Source: Mesaphorura yosii
Taxonomy: Eukaryota > Arthropoda > Collembola > Poduromorpha > Tullbergiidae
NCBI GenBank assembly: GCA_009869945.1
Contig: WIXG01000279.1
Location: 42,577-106,576, forward strand
Direction of reading: 5' to 3'
DNA length: 64,000 bases
The notes below the pieces were generated by a model. That model was not told the origin of the DNA. It did not search any database and saw nothing but the letters and a program-made list of their open reading frames with translations. Both the position numbers and the translations under genes were made by a program. Below, in pieces: positions 1 through 12,878 of this stretch (its first letter is position 1; every line of letters begins with the position of its first letter).

Positions 1-170
1 AGGTCGCCGCCAATCGCGTACCCCGCAGAAGCAATTTGCGAGATGACCGGGAATGTGTTCTTGTACGCAAACTCCTGCTGCGTGGCGAGGGCGCCGGCAG
101 AGTCCCCGCTGACGTACTGCACGAAGGATTTCACTTGAGAAACGACTGGCACGCTGTTTGTGTTGCCCAT
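1..170 (-). CDS. N-terminal part of a 'PVVSQ' repeat protein, cut by the window edge
   Basis: The reverse strand reads from an ATG at 170-168 through 56 codons without a stop and runs off the left edge. The protein begins MGNTNSVPVVSQVKSFVQ. Gly2 and Ser6 fit an N-myristoylation signal, so membrane attachment is likely. A unit of the form PVVSQVKSxVQYxxGDxxGA is followed about 20 residues later by a second, weaker copy, FPVISQIASAGYAIGGD. From memory, families of predicted arthropod proteins carry such tandem units (possibly DUF4781-type), but I could not verify this and no function is known to me. A related exon lies about 1 kb upstream at 1169-1367 on the same strand. Codon use is GC-rich compared with the surrounding non-coding DNA, which supports real coding sequence. 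Confidence 0.6.
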   Translation of the reverse strand, partial: MGNTNSVPVVSQVKSFVQYVSGDSAGALATQQEFAYKNTFPVISQIASAGYAIGGD

Positions 171-1168
171 CGTGCTGATGTGATGTTGAGTGACTGCTTA
201 AACTGTAGTAGAAAGAGTTGACTTGGATTAAATTGGAGTTAATTGCAAGGATCGCCAGTCGCACTTATTTGCCGAATTAAATCAAGACCAACAGCAACTT
301 GATTCTATTTCCAGCACGCACTACAAGCACTACAAGAGCAACTGAAATCAGATGGTAGTTAGTTCAGACGCCGACACCACACAACGATGCAAGAGAATGG
401 GATACTGCTCAAAGCTTAAGGCATTTCTGTGAATTCTTGAATGGGTCCTTTTGTCCTCTTTACATTCTCTGAATTCAGTCCAAAATTGGTTGATGAACTC
501 TCAGCCTTGTGGGTTGTGGAGTTTTGTGCCTGCTACTGTGCTTTGTTCACTGGTCTGTGGTCTTGCACCCGAATAAATCAGGTACGAAAACTTTAACGGA
601 ATTCACGGTATAACACGTTAATGAACATTTAAGAACACATTTTTGAATGATCACTTTGTATACTCGTGCCTCATGACCTCCGATCCCGGTTGCTAGTTCT
701 TTCCATGCTTAACTTAACATTTCGTCGCGCATCTCTACTTTTGTACACCGAATTAATAAAAGGCCGACGAGCGAGTCAATGAATCAACTGTAAATCAAAT
801 TCTTATGTATTTCAAGAAACTGTGCTCAGTATTAAGTTGAAATTGTGGTCGTTCATCGTCCTCTCCTGTCCTTCAGTGCAGCTGCAGGTTTACAAACGGC
901 TCCAGCAGTACGTCGTGCTGTTAGGATTAAGTTGATTTGCATGGTTGGCCAAACGTAGCCTTGTACTTATCCCCATATGGTATCCAGCAGCGCGGCCCAG
1001 TCCGGTTTTAACGTGGTTTAGTAATGCCTCCATCTATTACAGCACGACCCGTATTGCCTCCACCTGCAGTGCCTGTGCGTACTTAGTGTGTTTACGTGTC
1101 ATTCGTTCATTTTTCTGACTAATCTCGCCAATCAGGTCCACAAAGTTGAAACGGAATGAAGATCTCAC
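171..1168. other. Stretch between the two repeat-protein pieces, no gene seen
   Basis: No exon with convincing coding character was found on either strand. It should hold the 5' leader of the left-edge gene and, if the 1169-1367 exon belongs to a separate gene, that gene's missing 3' exons. I could not recognise any. Confidence 0.4.
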
Positions 1169-1367
1169 CTCCCACAAAGAATTCGCCTACACTGCCCAAT
1201 GCCACTCCAGTGGTCCTGCTGGCTGGCTTCATAGATTCGTGCCCCTTCTCCATGTTGCCTATGGCGTAGTGCACCACACACGTGATATATCCAACTCCTG
1301 GAGTAGAATCAACGGCTCCCTCCACAAAATTCCCAACGATTTTCCTCGTGCACAAAACTTCGTTTTG
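1169..1367 (-). CDS. Orphan exon of the same repeat-protein family
   Basis: On the reverse strand an acceptor-like TTGCAATTTTAG is followed by an open frame ending at a good donor, GGGAG|GTGAGA. The peptide includes GNFVEGAVDSTPGVGYITCV and then a stretch ending ASRTTGVALGSVGEFFVGG. The segment TPGVGYITCVVHYAIGNMEKG has the spacing of the FPVISQIASAGYAIGGD unit in the left-edge gene, and the glycine-rich tail looks like the end of a domain. I found neither a start exon upstream (1368-2055) nor a continuation downstream. It may be one exon of a gene with exons I could not see, or the remnant of a duplicated copy. Confidence 0.45.
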
Positions 1368-2055
1368 CTAAAATTGCAATATTGCGATTGCTAAAGTAAG
1401 CATTTTAGCCTCAATTCCCGGTGAAAATTCCCACACGTCCTCGCCAAGTTCTGCCATCGGGAAGGCGTTCATAACCGATAATGTATATGTAACAAAAATG
1501 TAGACTATGACTGACTAGACTGACATACTTAATTTCGCCAACTGCTCACCGTAAAAAAAAAAGATTACCTTCGACCACTCAAGCAGGGCACCCATTGCAA
1601 TAAACAATCAACTCAAGGAAATAAACCCGCTGCTAAAGTTAAATGAATCTGTTGCCTGGCCCTCGCTTTGGAATCTGCAATGATTCTAATATTTTAAAGA
1701 AACTAATAGCAAAATGCACAATGCACCTCCATCGCGCGTCAAAGAGCTCTCAAGAGGATCAAAATGGTTTAGGTGCAGCAGCTGCATCTGTGAAATGCTA
1801 AACAACGTCGTGGGACGTTGCTGTATTTTTCACCTTTCATAAGTAAAAGGGCTCTAGAACATCCTCTGCTCTCTGAACCTGACTTGCACTGAGAGTGCAG
1901 ATTAACATCGATGCAATTTATTAGACGATAAGGTGCATGATCACAATAATCACTTTAATCTGTTTCGGTATCGTTGCATTAAACTATACAGTCAATAAAT
2001 TCAACATTTTATTCAACAAATACAGCAGTCATCTCAGTCAAGGAGAAGGAATAAA
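1368..2055. other. Non-coding stretch downstream of beta-galactosidase
   Basis: Contains the 3' untranslated region of the beta-galactosidase gene, whose poly(A) signal is near 2008. No coding exon is apparent in the rest. Confidence 0.5.
2008..2013 (-). other. Poly(A) signal of the beta-galactosidase gene
   Basis: AATAAA on the reverse strand, about 43 bases beyond the TAA stop at 2058-2056. A second AATAAA lies near 1916. Confidence 0.55.
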
Positions 2056-4805
2056 TTAGTGAAATGCCTTTGGCCCGCTCGGTTTCAGCGAATTTGGTGG
2101 AGTATGGTCAAGAATCGGTTGGCTCACAAATTGAATGTTGGTTCCTGGCTCTAATTGCTCAAAAATGGTAACCTGTGAGGGCAAGAACGTCGAATTAAAG
2201 TGAAAGACTGTAAAAGCGTGAAACAAAGCAATAAGCAATTAGACAATTCATACCGTATTGATTCCTGTGCGCAGCAATGGTCCGGGGATGTAAAGCGTTT
2301 GTTGTGGCCCAGCCTTGAAGTATCTCCCAAGATTGAATCCATTTACAAACACGATTCCTTTGTGCCATGTTCTCATGTCCAGGAATGTGTCGGCCGGAGT
2401 TCCGCTGACCGTGAATGTAGATTGGAACAGGGCCGGCCCGTTTATTGTTCCGGCGCCGGGGACAGGACGGAAATTCCCCAGGCTCTGAACCCATTCTGAC
2501 TTGAACTCGAGAGCGAGGACCTGGAATCCAGTTGCTGGCTCTCCGTTGATGGAAATGTTTCCATTTGGTATTCCCTTCTGCTGCAAGAAGTCGGCCGCAT
2601 GTCCAAAGTTAACGCGCGCCATGTTTTCGACCAACACGTCTATCAAGTAGCTTTGCGTGCTGTCCAGCGCCAGGTCGAATTCAAGTTCTCTGTGAAGGGC
2701 AAATAGAATCGGGTTTGTATGCACAAGCACAGTTGGTCATCCAAGAATTCTGAATGCTTAAATTCTTACTCGTTCAACCAATATCGCGAATTCTTCGTTG
2801 TGGTTGGATTGGGTAATATTTGCCCATCGAGCAAAAGGATTCCGAAGTCTTTCACCGGGCCAGCCTGCACTCAAATTGAGAAAATGTCAAAAATCTGGAC
2901 ACAGAAGTCCGAATGCAGAATGCGATTATATGTGGCGAACCTTGAGCTTGGTTCCAGGCTGCAGATTGTTGAACACTTTCCTGTACACAATGTACCCATA
3001 ACTCTGGCCACTGTCGTTGTTCATGTCCAACTGCTCCATTGAGACGGGTCGGTCAAGTGTAAACCGGGCCGATGCTGGGATACGAGACAAGATGTCCTGA
3101 TACGTCAAGTAATTCTGAAGTGCTACTGTCGGGTACGCGAGCTTCACGCTCTGTGGGGGCATTTCAGGACGACGCAGCACAGGTACTTGATACTTCTCGA
3201 TCAGCTGCATGGCACGATTGTACTTTTCGGTGTAGTCTCCGGCTTCGGACAACGGCGAGTCGTAGTCTAGAAATTAATGCAGTGAGTAAGTACAGACTGG
3301 CACTGGAAAACCAGAACTGCTAGCATACGAATGAATTTAGTGCGCTTGGCACTTACCGTAACTTGTGACATCAGCTCCGTAGAACGGGAATGAACTTTCG
3401 GAATTTGCTCCAGCCATGAAGCCTGAAAAATTCAATACGCCGTGTTGGCCACTTCGCTCTGTTACCTTTTCGGCTAGCGTAACTTACCGAAATTGGTTCC
3501 ACCATGAAACATGTAAAAATTGACGGACCCGTTGTACGCGGAGAAGATTGTCTCGAGCACTTCAGCGAATTCTGGATGGGAAAACAAGAAAACGTGGAAG
3601 ATCGCAATTTCTTCACGTTTGCTACCACCGAAGTCACTTACGATCGGGGTTCGTTGTGTGATGTTGCTCGAACCAGTGGTCAAACCATCCCGCCCAATAC
3701 TCCATGACCATAACCGGACGATTTGGCTGAAGTTCCAGCAGCTTGTCTAGCTCCCTGACCGGATCCACTTGGAAGTTCGACGTGATGAGTACACCTTCGA
3801 GAGTTCCAATATCTCCATTCCAGCTGATGCCATCCGACGTGAAGAGAAGTGACTCTCCAAACGAGTGATCTTCATAGACGGATTTGATGTGCTCGAGGTA
3901 CGGTTTGTGAATGGGCTGAAAGGATCCGTACTCGTTCTCAATCTGAATTCCGATTATGGGCCCTCCTTTCGTGAACTGGAGGTCAGACACTTGTGGCAGG
4001 AGTTGGTCAAAGTAGATTTTGACTCGGTCCAAGTACGGCTGGTAGGACGTGCGTACTTGCATGTTTGGGTCACGTTGAAGCCAACTGAGACAAAAGAAAT
4101 ACGTAATAAGAGCAACTGTCATTAACCTAAAGAAAACGAGGACACCATAATCACCTTGGAAGGCCACCGAAGTCCCATTCGGAGCAAATGTACGGCCCGG
4201 GACGGAAAAGAACCAACAAATCCTCCTCTTTGGCAATTTCGATGAAGCGCCTCAGGTTTAGAAACGCTGAAAAGTCACGGCCACCATCTCCAAAGTCAAA
4301 TGTGCCCTTTTCTGGCTCGTGAAGATTCCATGGCACGTAAGTCTCGAGAGTGTTCGCGCCTGTTGCTCTCAGTTTGCGGAGTCGATCTCTCCAGTAGTCT
4401 GGATGGACTCGGAAGTAGTGGATGGCTCCAGAAACGATTCTGAGATCCTTCCCATTCAACCTATGCATATATACACCTGTCTTTAAATATGCCCAACGCA
4501 CTGAACTCATTTAACCCTTACTTGAAGAATGGTCTCGTGTCCGCCGTGAGCCCAGATTGGATTCCGCCTTCGGTGAAGTACTCATACGTTGACGGAAGAT
4601 CCTGGCCAGTGATTCCAGCAGCCATCAAGAGTACGTTGACGCAGGCCAACTAAATTAAAAAGACAAATATTATTCATGACTTGGAAGCGGGAATTCGAAA
4701 TGGAATCAGTTTGGAAACATGCGTAATGCGTTCGAGGCTTCTGGATACAAAAATAAAATTATTAGTACGCGTTACCATTAAAACAGGCAATCCCAGCCGC
4801 TCCAT
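2056..4805 (-). CDS. GLB1: Beta-galactosidase, GH35 (GLB1 type), complete, ten exons
   Basis: Exons on the reverse strand: 4805-4776, 4649-4522, 4460-4155, 4084-3642, 3571-3488, 3422-3357, 3266-2941, 2864-2770, 2689-2254 and 2172-2056. They join in frame to 676 residues, almost exactly the length I recall for human GLB1. The enzyme removes terminal beta-linked galactose from glycans and glycolipids in the lysosome or outside the cell. Residues 1-22 form a signal peptide starting [10 protein letters not shown], split by intron 1. GH35 landmarks are [30 protein letters not shown], the acid/base Glu206 in IQIENEYGS, the nucleophile Glu283 in [14 protein letters not shown], and [13 protein letters not shown]. 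The C-terminal galactose-binding part has [12 protein letters not shown] and [12 protein letters not shown]. The frame break after NPD near 3642 is a 70-base intron with a TTTTCCCATCCAG acceptor, not a mutation. Intron 7 has an unusual AAG|GTTCGC donor. Confidence 0.95.
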
Positions 4806-7147
4806 ATTGCCTTTGGCTTAATTGATCGCACCAGGGCAAAAACTTAAAACTTACTGAAACTAAACTGCGTAAAATCTTCCGTTAATCTGGAATCGCATTG
4901 CAGCTGCAGCCGATTCGCTTAACAATTGACGTGCTCGCTGAGCTAATGTAATCAACTCTTATCTAACACGTTCCATTTCATTTCGACAATGGATTTGGAA
5001 TTTGGACATGTCACGCTCATGCTAACAAGCACTTAACTCTAATCAGCAGCAAACAAGTCGAGTCAAACAGTCAAGTGCTTCAAGTGAATTGCCTGTGTTA
5101 AAATTAGTTAAATGAATTTGACAATTATACTATAATGTCTTGGCCGTCTTCCAGCATTCATTTCCAGTGGAGAAGACACAATCATGAAAGGATTACGGTG
5201 GCGGTGGGTTTCATCAGACCACCAGATTGAATGGTTGGACCAACAATAGGCGAAAGAAATTGGCGAAGACGACAGATTAGCAATCTAAAATAATCAGGTG
5301 GCGAATACGAGTAAATGGAACTGTGAGTTCAAGGACACGCCGGCTGATATTGACATAAAAAGTTTACACGGATTTCCATGCAAATCCTCTAGCTCCAGTA
5401 GCCAACGACTTGCGAGACTCATGCACACCTGTAAAGAATCTCACCTGCACGAGAGGAATGACATCAATTGGAATCAAAGGACTTGACTTAAATGACCCTG
5501 GAATCCAAATCCCAAGTCCAGTTTTTGCCAACTGGCGCAGTGAACCAAAATCCCACTGGCAGGTTGACCTTAAGCCCTTAATCGCCAATTTCTCCCAACA
5601 CGACCACAAAATCACTTGATTAGGCGAGTTTATCCAAGTTAATCATGTGAGCAAATTCAAAATGATGCCCGTTGCAGCCTTTTAGCCTGCTTTCCATTTG
5701 CACGTGCCCGTAATGCATTTAAATTGTGTAGTTACGAAAGAGGATCAGCTGGAAGCTACGCAAGTTACGCAAGGAATTGAACCAATTTATTTACAATGAG
5801 AGCGACTGATTTGTAGCAGTCTTTGAGCTTTGACTTTGATCTTCGGACAGGTCAACCGTAAACTTTACCTGCATCTGGAATACTTTCGTCGTCAAAATCC
5901 ATGCCACCATGCTGACCGTGATGATTTGTGGTGCACTTTACAGCACTATAGAAGGATCCAGCCGCCCAGTGTTCTTTATACTGGACAAACTTGTAAAACT
6001 GTGACTCACTCGGATAAGAAACTAGACTGGAAGACTGGACAAGAACGCTGACCGGACTGATTAATGACAATGGCAATGAATTTCAGTCTAAATCTGCAAC
6101 TGCAATGTGATCATATGTCACGTTGTACAGGCTTCATTATGATTGCCGTCAAAGATGATGGTCTTGGTCTTGGACTGCATTGCAACACACATGATCATCA
6201 TTATCATCGTGATATGATAGCAGAATACGTATGAATTCGCACCACAACAAAAGATATGCCATGCTTCTTGCTTCTGCATCTGCTTAATGTTAGCGCTTTG
6301 CGATTGAAGGTCTGTTTGCAAAGTTTACCTTGAGGCAAATAACATTTTTTGCGTGGTCGTTCCTTTATTAACTGGCCAATCGGGTAAGTGTTATCGAGTA
6401 TCAAGTGCTAAGCATAAGCACAATAAAGCTTAAGCAAGGAGGACAGCAGGTGAAGAACATTTTAAAGGCCATTTAATACTGGCATCATAAACTCAAAACT
6501 CAATTGCACTAGAACTGGAATTGCACTTGTTGGAGTCGCCCAATAAATTAGAAAATGCAAGTTTTATATTACTTCGTTGTTTCAGATAACTTAACTAGTA
6601 GAATATCGCCGAATTTCATGGAACCGGCTTTTCCCAATCTTCCAGCTGCTCATGGCACCGATGAACCTGCTGCGCTTTGTTACGGTTCGTGATTTCACGA
6701 AATTGGCAAAATGGCGAATTTGGTGAACCAGCGTTCGATCCATCGACAATCAGCATACGAAGGACTGCGCCTGTTTGCATTTAGCCTAATTGAGTGCAGT
6801 AAATGATGCAAACAGCACATCTGCAAGTCAAGAATTCATTGCCCCGCTGACCATCAACGGAAGCATCATTCGATATGGTGAGAGGTGGTCGTACTCTTGG
6901 TGGTGACTCACACGAGTGCGAGCGAGTGAGCCATACCATTGTTGATGTTGATTGTTACCTACGGTGGTGGTGGTGTGATTCCCCGTCCTTGCCGTCCTCA
7001 TCCACGTTTTGTTGAATGTGGACGCATCTGCGCGACGCGCGATGGCTGCCTTAACACAATTCAGCAAATTAGAACAATATCTGACCTATAAAACTCTGCC
7101 TATGGACTCGTAAACTGCGTACTCCAGATTGTAAATACCAAAGAGAG

Positions 7148-7185
7148 TTCAGTTTCGTAGTTGATTACGAAACCACGAAACTGAA
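7148..7185. repeat. Hairpin with two alternative pairings
   Basis: The left arm TTCAGTTTCGTA (7148-7159) can pair over 8 bp with TACGAAAC (7166-7173) across a 6-base loop. Alternatively it can pair over 11 bp with ACGAAACTGAA (7175-7185). AGAG and CTCT words flank the structure. Confidence 0.6.
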
Positions 7186-9383
7186 GACTCTTTAGTAAAT
7201 ACATTAGTCACCTGGTGAGTGATGTGATAAAATCTTCAATTACGAGCATTGCACTGCGCTGCTGCAGCAAATTGGGTTAATAAGTTGGAGTTGATTCATT
7301 CGCTCTTCAGACCCATTAACTTATTACTACACGTAATTAACTGAACGCACGAACGTCACCTTGAATCGGACATAATTACATTACACGTACGTACGCTCGG
7401 CTCAGATGTGATTCCAATCAGGCGAGTCAAAATTGCATATTATTACTACATTACAGTTAGTTGATTTTTGGCTGCATGTGGAATGTGGATTCACTCACCG
7501 ACCAAAGTGCAAGTGAAAAAGATGTTTATGCAGAAAACTCAATAGTTGAGTCGGCATGAAGCTGAAGCGTCAAATGCCAAAATGCCAACTTTATGACCAT
7601 TTTCTCTTTTCTTCGTTCGAGAAGTGCAATGTTTGAATCTTTTGTTCATCATCCCCCCCAATTCGCAATAATTCGTTGCTTGCTATATTTGCGAGGCATA
7701 AACCCGGCCACGTCCTTGACATATTTTTAACTTGATTTTTACCCAAAAACAAAAAACAGTCGTAAACTCGTGTCCCATATGTAATTATGCATTATCCTCG
7801 CTCAACGCTGCGCTGGCTGGACGGAATTCAATTCAGGATTATGCAATCGCTGATCTTCTGCAAACTAGCCTAGGCTTGGCGCCTGATGTGGCGTGCAGCC
7901 AAGCAGCTACTCACTCAAGTGAGGTCCTGAGTTATTGAAGTAATTATGAATGCGTAAAGCCACAAATGTGTTTAGTCTTTAGCATTATGATCATTACGTA
8001 AGAACAATGCAGATTCAATGATTAAACCCAAGTTTAACAGCAAAATTCTTTTATTCTTATTGCCTTTCCTGCATTCTGCATTTATTGCCTTTCAGTTTGA
8101 TACGCAATTATTTCGATGCTAACGTATGAGAATGAATTGCTGCTTTGCTTGCTGGCGGCCGGTCCTTGATTTCTGACTACTTTGGCACAATTCGCTGAAT
8201 TCTTCAACTTAATGACAGCTCGGACACGACTTGTGGGTTAAAACACAGAATCCCGAATTTATTGACTAAGCATAAAACAGGACATCATCACTGCTCAAAT
8301 CAAATCGCGAGGAAACGAGGAAATCCGAAGCAAATTCGCGTAGAGTATACAATTAATTAAAGCATTTCTTTGCGAGCATCCGCCTAAAAGCTAAATGCAA
8401 ATGCATGTTGCGAATTCTGCATTGTTTCATAACGTGTTTCGGATAGCTGCGTGCACGCATGCTTAAATAACGCCTTTATCAGCTCCAATTATGTACTATA
8501 CAAGTAGTGGCTTTATCTGTAGAAGTAGTGTGGGTGAAACTCGATAATACAAATAAGAATTAACGTTAGATTAAACCGTGTCTCATCCAACATTGCATGA
8601 GAAGGCATTACAATTTCACTGCAGGATTCAGATTTCTATTTAGCAGTTGTCATCGCCATTCGGACGAGTTTAATTACATATTGGTTTCATTTCAAAAGCA
8701 TCAATTAATAGCGATTTGTTCCAGTTTCTCTTTCCACGCAAATTAAGATTGACGACTGGCTGCTGTTGTGTAATGACGCACGTAATTGTGCAATTTTGAT
8801 TTGAATAAAGGGACCAATCGAACCACATCACCTTTGACTATTTTTTCCTGTATTTATAAAACTTATAATTCGCAATTCGCAAATTGCTTACATGGGCTTT
8901 TATAACCTGGGCTCTTGATGGAAATCTTGGCACTAATTTAAAGATGGAAAACGAGTTTTTATACTGATCTACAGATCAGGCTTCGCTCACTTTCGATTCC
9001 ACTCTGGTGCTAATAGCTAAAGCTAATATCGTAGCTCGCGAACTTGTAATTATAAATTCCGCAGGGGATAGACCAGCCGTCAGCTAGATGAAATCATAAC
9101 ATAATATAAGCAAATACACGTGAGATTTGAGATTAATTCTGACTTGACTTGTCTTGTCTATTCTGTCAGGTCGCGTAGTGCAACTTGTACGTATTTGCAA
9201 AGTAAAGCAGACGCAAGCAAAGACGAGAGTAGAAAACAGAAAACATGACCACCTTGAAATTCTTTGACTAATTGTCTTGTGCCATTATTGCCTGAACTGC
9301 GTTTCGAATAAACAAAGTCCAGGTTCATAGCACGTGACTCCCCACCTCGATTACGACTGTTTGCTCTTTTTTGCTTTGTTTTT

Positions 9384-9411
9384 GGAAAATGACCCGTTGT
9401 GGTCATTTTCC
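9384..9411. repeat. Perfect 11-bp hairpin with 6-base loop
   Basis: GGAAAATGACC at 9384-9394 and GGTCATTTTCC at 9401-9411 are exact reverse complements separated by CGTTGT. No gene is visible around it. Confidence 0.7.
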
Positions 9412-10452
9412 GCGCGTCGGCTCCTTAATCTTAGCAGTCCTGGCCGGTTTCGCCTGACAAATTCACCAAATCAATGAATCGTATCCTGGTCAGTGACCGA
9501 CTCAGTGCGTGGTTTTTTGTTTACTGATAATAATGGACTCAAGCAATAACAACGCAATTGCCAATACAATATTTATTCAAACTGGATTGCAACTACAATT
9601 TCAAACTCGAAGGAAATGTCGCTCACCCTTCGCTGAATCAGTAGCAATTCAACCAAGACAATCTGAGCAATGTCTTCAAACTACAATTCTTGTTTTGACC
9701 GCAAAACTTTATCGGAGGTCTGATTTGTCTCAATTGATGACAAATCCTTATCTTCACGTGGGAGAAATGCTGAGAAATTCACAAATTGCAACGGAATTCA
9801 AATTTCGGAACAATTTCCTTGAGAAATGCGTCGCACCCGACGACACGACGCATTCGCTCCTCACGCGATCCTGTCAACTTTGTCCTCGTAAGCCTGCGTC
9901 TTTGCTTATGAGTTGCGATTTTGAGCTTGCCCATGTAACGGGTCCTTGTTAGCCTTGTCGCCGTCTCTGTCATTATCAAATCATCACCATTGTTTAGCTA
10001 TTATACATATATTTAACTTATTTAACATTTGTTTGCATTATCTCGTAGACATGGACATGATCCCTAGGAATAGGAAAATATTTTGAAATGTAATAATTTC
10101 TTTGACTTTGCGCACGCATTTTAGCATCGCATCTGCACGAAACCACGTGAAATTACACAAAAGGCAAGGCCAAAATATAAGATTCACCTGCAGAAGGTCA
10201 ATAGAAGTAGAATAATACTAGAATTGTTATGAGAAGGTCCGAGCGTCCATTTCTTTATGTAGTTTACGAGTTTCAAGTACAAAATCATAACATTGACGTG
10301 TGCACAATGGCAACAATGAAGAACCGAGCCAAGTTTAAGTCGCGAGAGCCAAACACTGAATGAAGATTGAGATAAGAGAGTCATGCATCTTTATGCTAGG
10401 CGAAACGCGAAATGCGAAATTCTTTGTGAGAGAGAACGAGAACAGAAGAAAG

Positions 10453-10472
10453 CCAGACCAGACCAGACCAGG
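10453..10472. repeat. Pentamer array (CCAGA)n
   Basis: Three CCAGA units followed by CCAGG. One of many short 5-bp arrays in the non-coding parts of the window. Confidence 0.7.
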
Positions 10473-12862
10473 CTTTAGCTTTAGCATGCAATCTTAATCT
10501 TAATCGCAGTGCGTTTACGCTTACGAATTCGCATTTGGGAGATCCGTCTGCAGTTTAAATACACTGCACTCGAGTTACAAATCACTTCATTCAACATCCA
10601 CCACCTTGATCGACAAGACGCGTTGTGGGATTACTTCACAGTCATCACCACGTCGCAGCAAGCAAAAAGTGAGACAACGAAGCCAAAGCCAAAGACAAGC
10701 GCAAGCGATTCTTGAGACAAGTGTCTTCCTACTCATAATTACGAATAAATAACTGTGTAGACATTCGTTTTTAAGTAAATCGTTCAGCGTGTGTGTTGGT
10801 GTTTAAAACGTGCACAAATTAGCATTTAAAACGGTTACAGATTCCTTCATTCAGATTAGCAATTCACACATGTGAGATTTGAGACACAATTCTTCATGCT
10901 GTACTGTTCTCATTTATAACCGCAATTTTTGTGTACACAGTCTATTTTTATCTTTATCTTGGCCACCTGTTGCCGAATTCGAATCGGGACGACGACACAT
11001 CTTCACAGATCATAAAGATTACGTGGATCATAAACTTCGTGGATCTCGTCAGCTCTGAGAATTCTGCACTCGACGCAAGCAAAGTGCAGTGGACATTGAC
11101 ATTCACTCTGCTCACGACAAGAAATTAATCAACCGGCGGATTAAATTCCAATCAAAATCGACTGCGGCCTCCTCGAGACTCGAACCATCGATTCAGCGCA
11201 CGCACGGACCTCACCGCACCGGCTTTGGATTCGACTCATATCAGAAATCCACAGAGATAAGGTGAAATTTGAACGCGGATCTGAAGCGTGGATCGACATA
11301 CAGCGCGGCGCATGTGTTGTTCGATTGTTGAACGCGCAATTAATGACGTCTACGTCTGCATCTTCCCATTGTTGCAGTTGCTACTTTTAGATCCGCATAT
11401 GTGAGCTTTGTGAAAGTTTCTTTTCCTCGTAAAGACCAGCTGAGACGTGATACCGTGATACGCGATTCCTGCTGCTGACGCTGACGCAATTAAAACTAGC
11501 CTACGATCCTTTTCAATTCAATCGTTCGAACACGCGGAACACGCAGGACGCTGCAGTGTTCTAGTAATCTAAGCGAGTCGAGCATAAAATTTCAATTACA
11601 ATCGCCTCAGTTTCCTGCTACCGGGGCATTGCACGCTGAATTTGTGAACACGGATATCAAACTTGATCCACAATACAAGGCAGTGGCACAGCACAGCAGT
11701 GAGGATTAATTAATCAATCAATTACACGCAAAGCGATAGTAAATTGGATTTAATTGAGGAAAGTAAAAGTTGAGACGAAATCCGGTATCTTCTGACTGTG
11801 CCTTTTAAGAGTCATTATTCGAGAAATGCGTAGACAGTGGTCAATGAGACAAAGAAGATTGGCTTAATTAATTCTTCAATCAACCTCAAATTAAATCTGC
11901 CTGGACTACAAAGGAAAATTCGCGAATGCGAAGGTGTAAATCTACCTTAAACTCACTTAAATCGGACCCGTCACCCGCATCCCATTGTATGGTAATCAGT
12001 ACTCGGAACAAAAAACAATTCGACAATTTGATTCAAGGTGAGAATTGAGTCATTTTATTTTTACGTAAGAAAACTTGCATTGTTTATGAGAATGGTCAGA
12101 GGTTAAAGCGGCAATTGACTTTTTGGTCTTCCGACCGTGAATAATTCTGAGTCACTGGCCAAGTCTGCCAAATTGAGTTGATGAGAATTCGTTAAACATT
12201 ATTATGCCAAGCAAAATTCAATGCGGACGAATGTTATTCCTTCGTCTCTGTCTCTGCAAAGCTATTGAGAACGTAAACGTATTAATTAAAAATTGACTAT
12301 GCAAGACAAGGCAAAGCAGTCATCCTTGAATGATTATAGGAATACGCATTCAAGAAATGCAAATTGCAAATGCATTTAGGCCGATTGCACATTGCACGAC
12401 ACGGAATGCTTCTCCCTTCTAATTTCATTTCATGGTTCATAAAATCTCTATCAAACAGCAATGCGACTGCGATTAGCATTAATCAATTAAATGCTCAAAC
12501 CAGGATTAATTTAATTCGCATTTACTGTTCATGGTTCAATGCTTTCTATTAATATGCGAGTGGGTCGTGGCCCAAGTCCACGTGAGGACCTTGGTCACTT
12601 TATCACAATTTTAATTTCGCCATTGCATTGGCAATTGAAAATTCGAATTTGCATTCTTCATTTAAACTCAGGATTAATCGCATTGTTTGCGATGTGCAAT
12701 TCTCAACTTCAACGCAAGTTACAGTTCACTATTTACGCGTTGACAGAGTACGAGAAAAAATCACGCGTACTTGAAGGAAACCAAAACCGAAACGTCTTTG
12801 TACAAAAACAATGACAAAAAATGTTACGTTCGTTGTTCATGTTCAAGTTGAGGTTGAGTAAC

Positions 12863-12878
12863 ATGCCATGCCATGCCA
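12863..12878. repeat. Pentamer array (ATGCC)n
   Basis: Three ATGCC units and a partial fourth. The same ATGCCATGCC word recurs near 13529, 15773, 24550, 30230 and 57835. Confidence 0.65.

Noticed and set aside
3601-3645. Apparent frameshift in beta-galactosidase after NPD
   Set aside because: A 70-base intron with GTAAGT donor and TTTTCCCATCCAG acceptor restores [13 protein letters not shown], matching the family.
9509-9952. Open frame of about 140 codons in the gene-poor region
   Set aside because: No domain, biased residue use and no splice or family support. A frame of this length is expected by chance in 64 kb.
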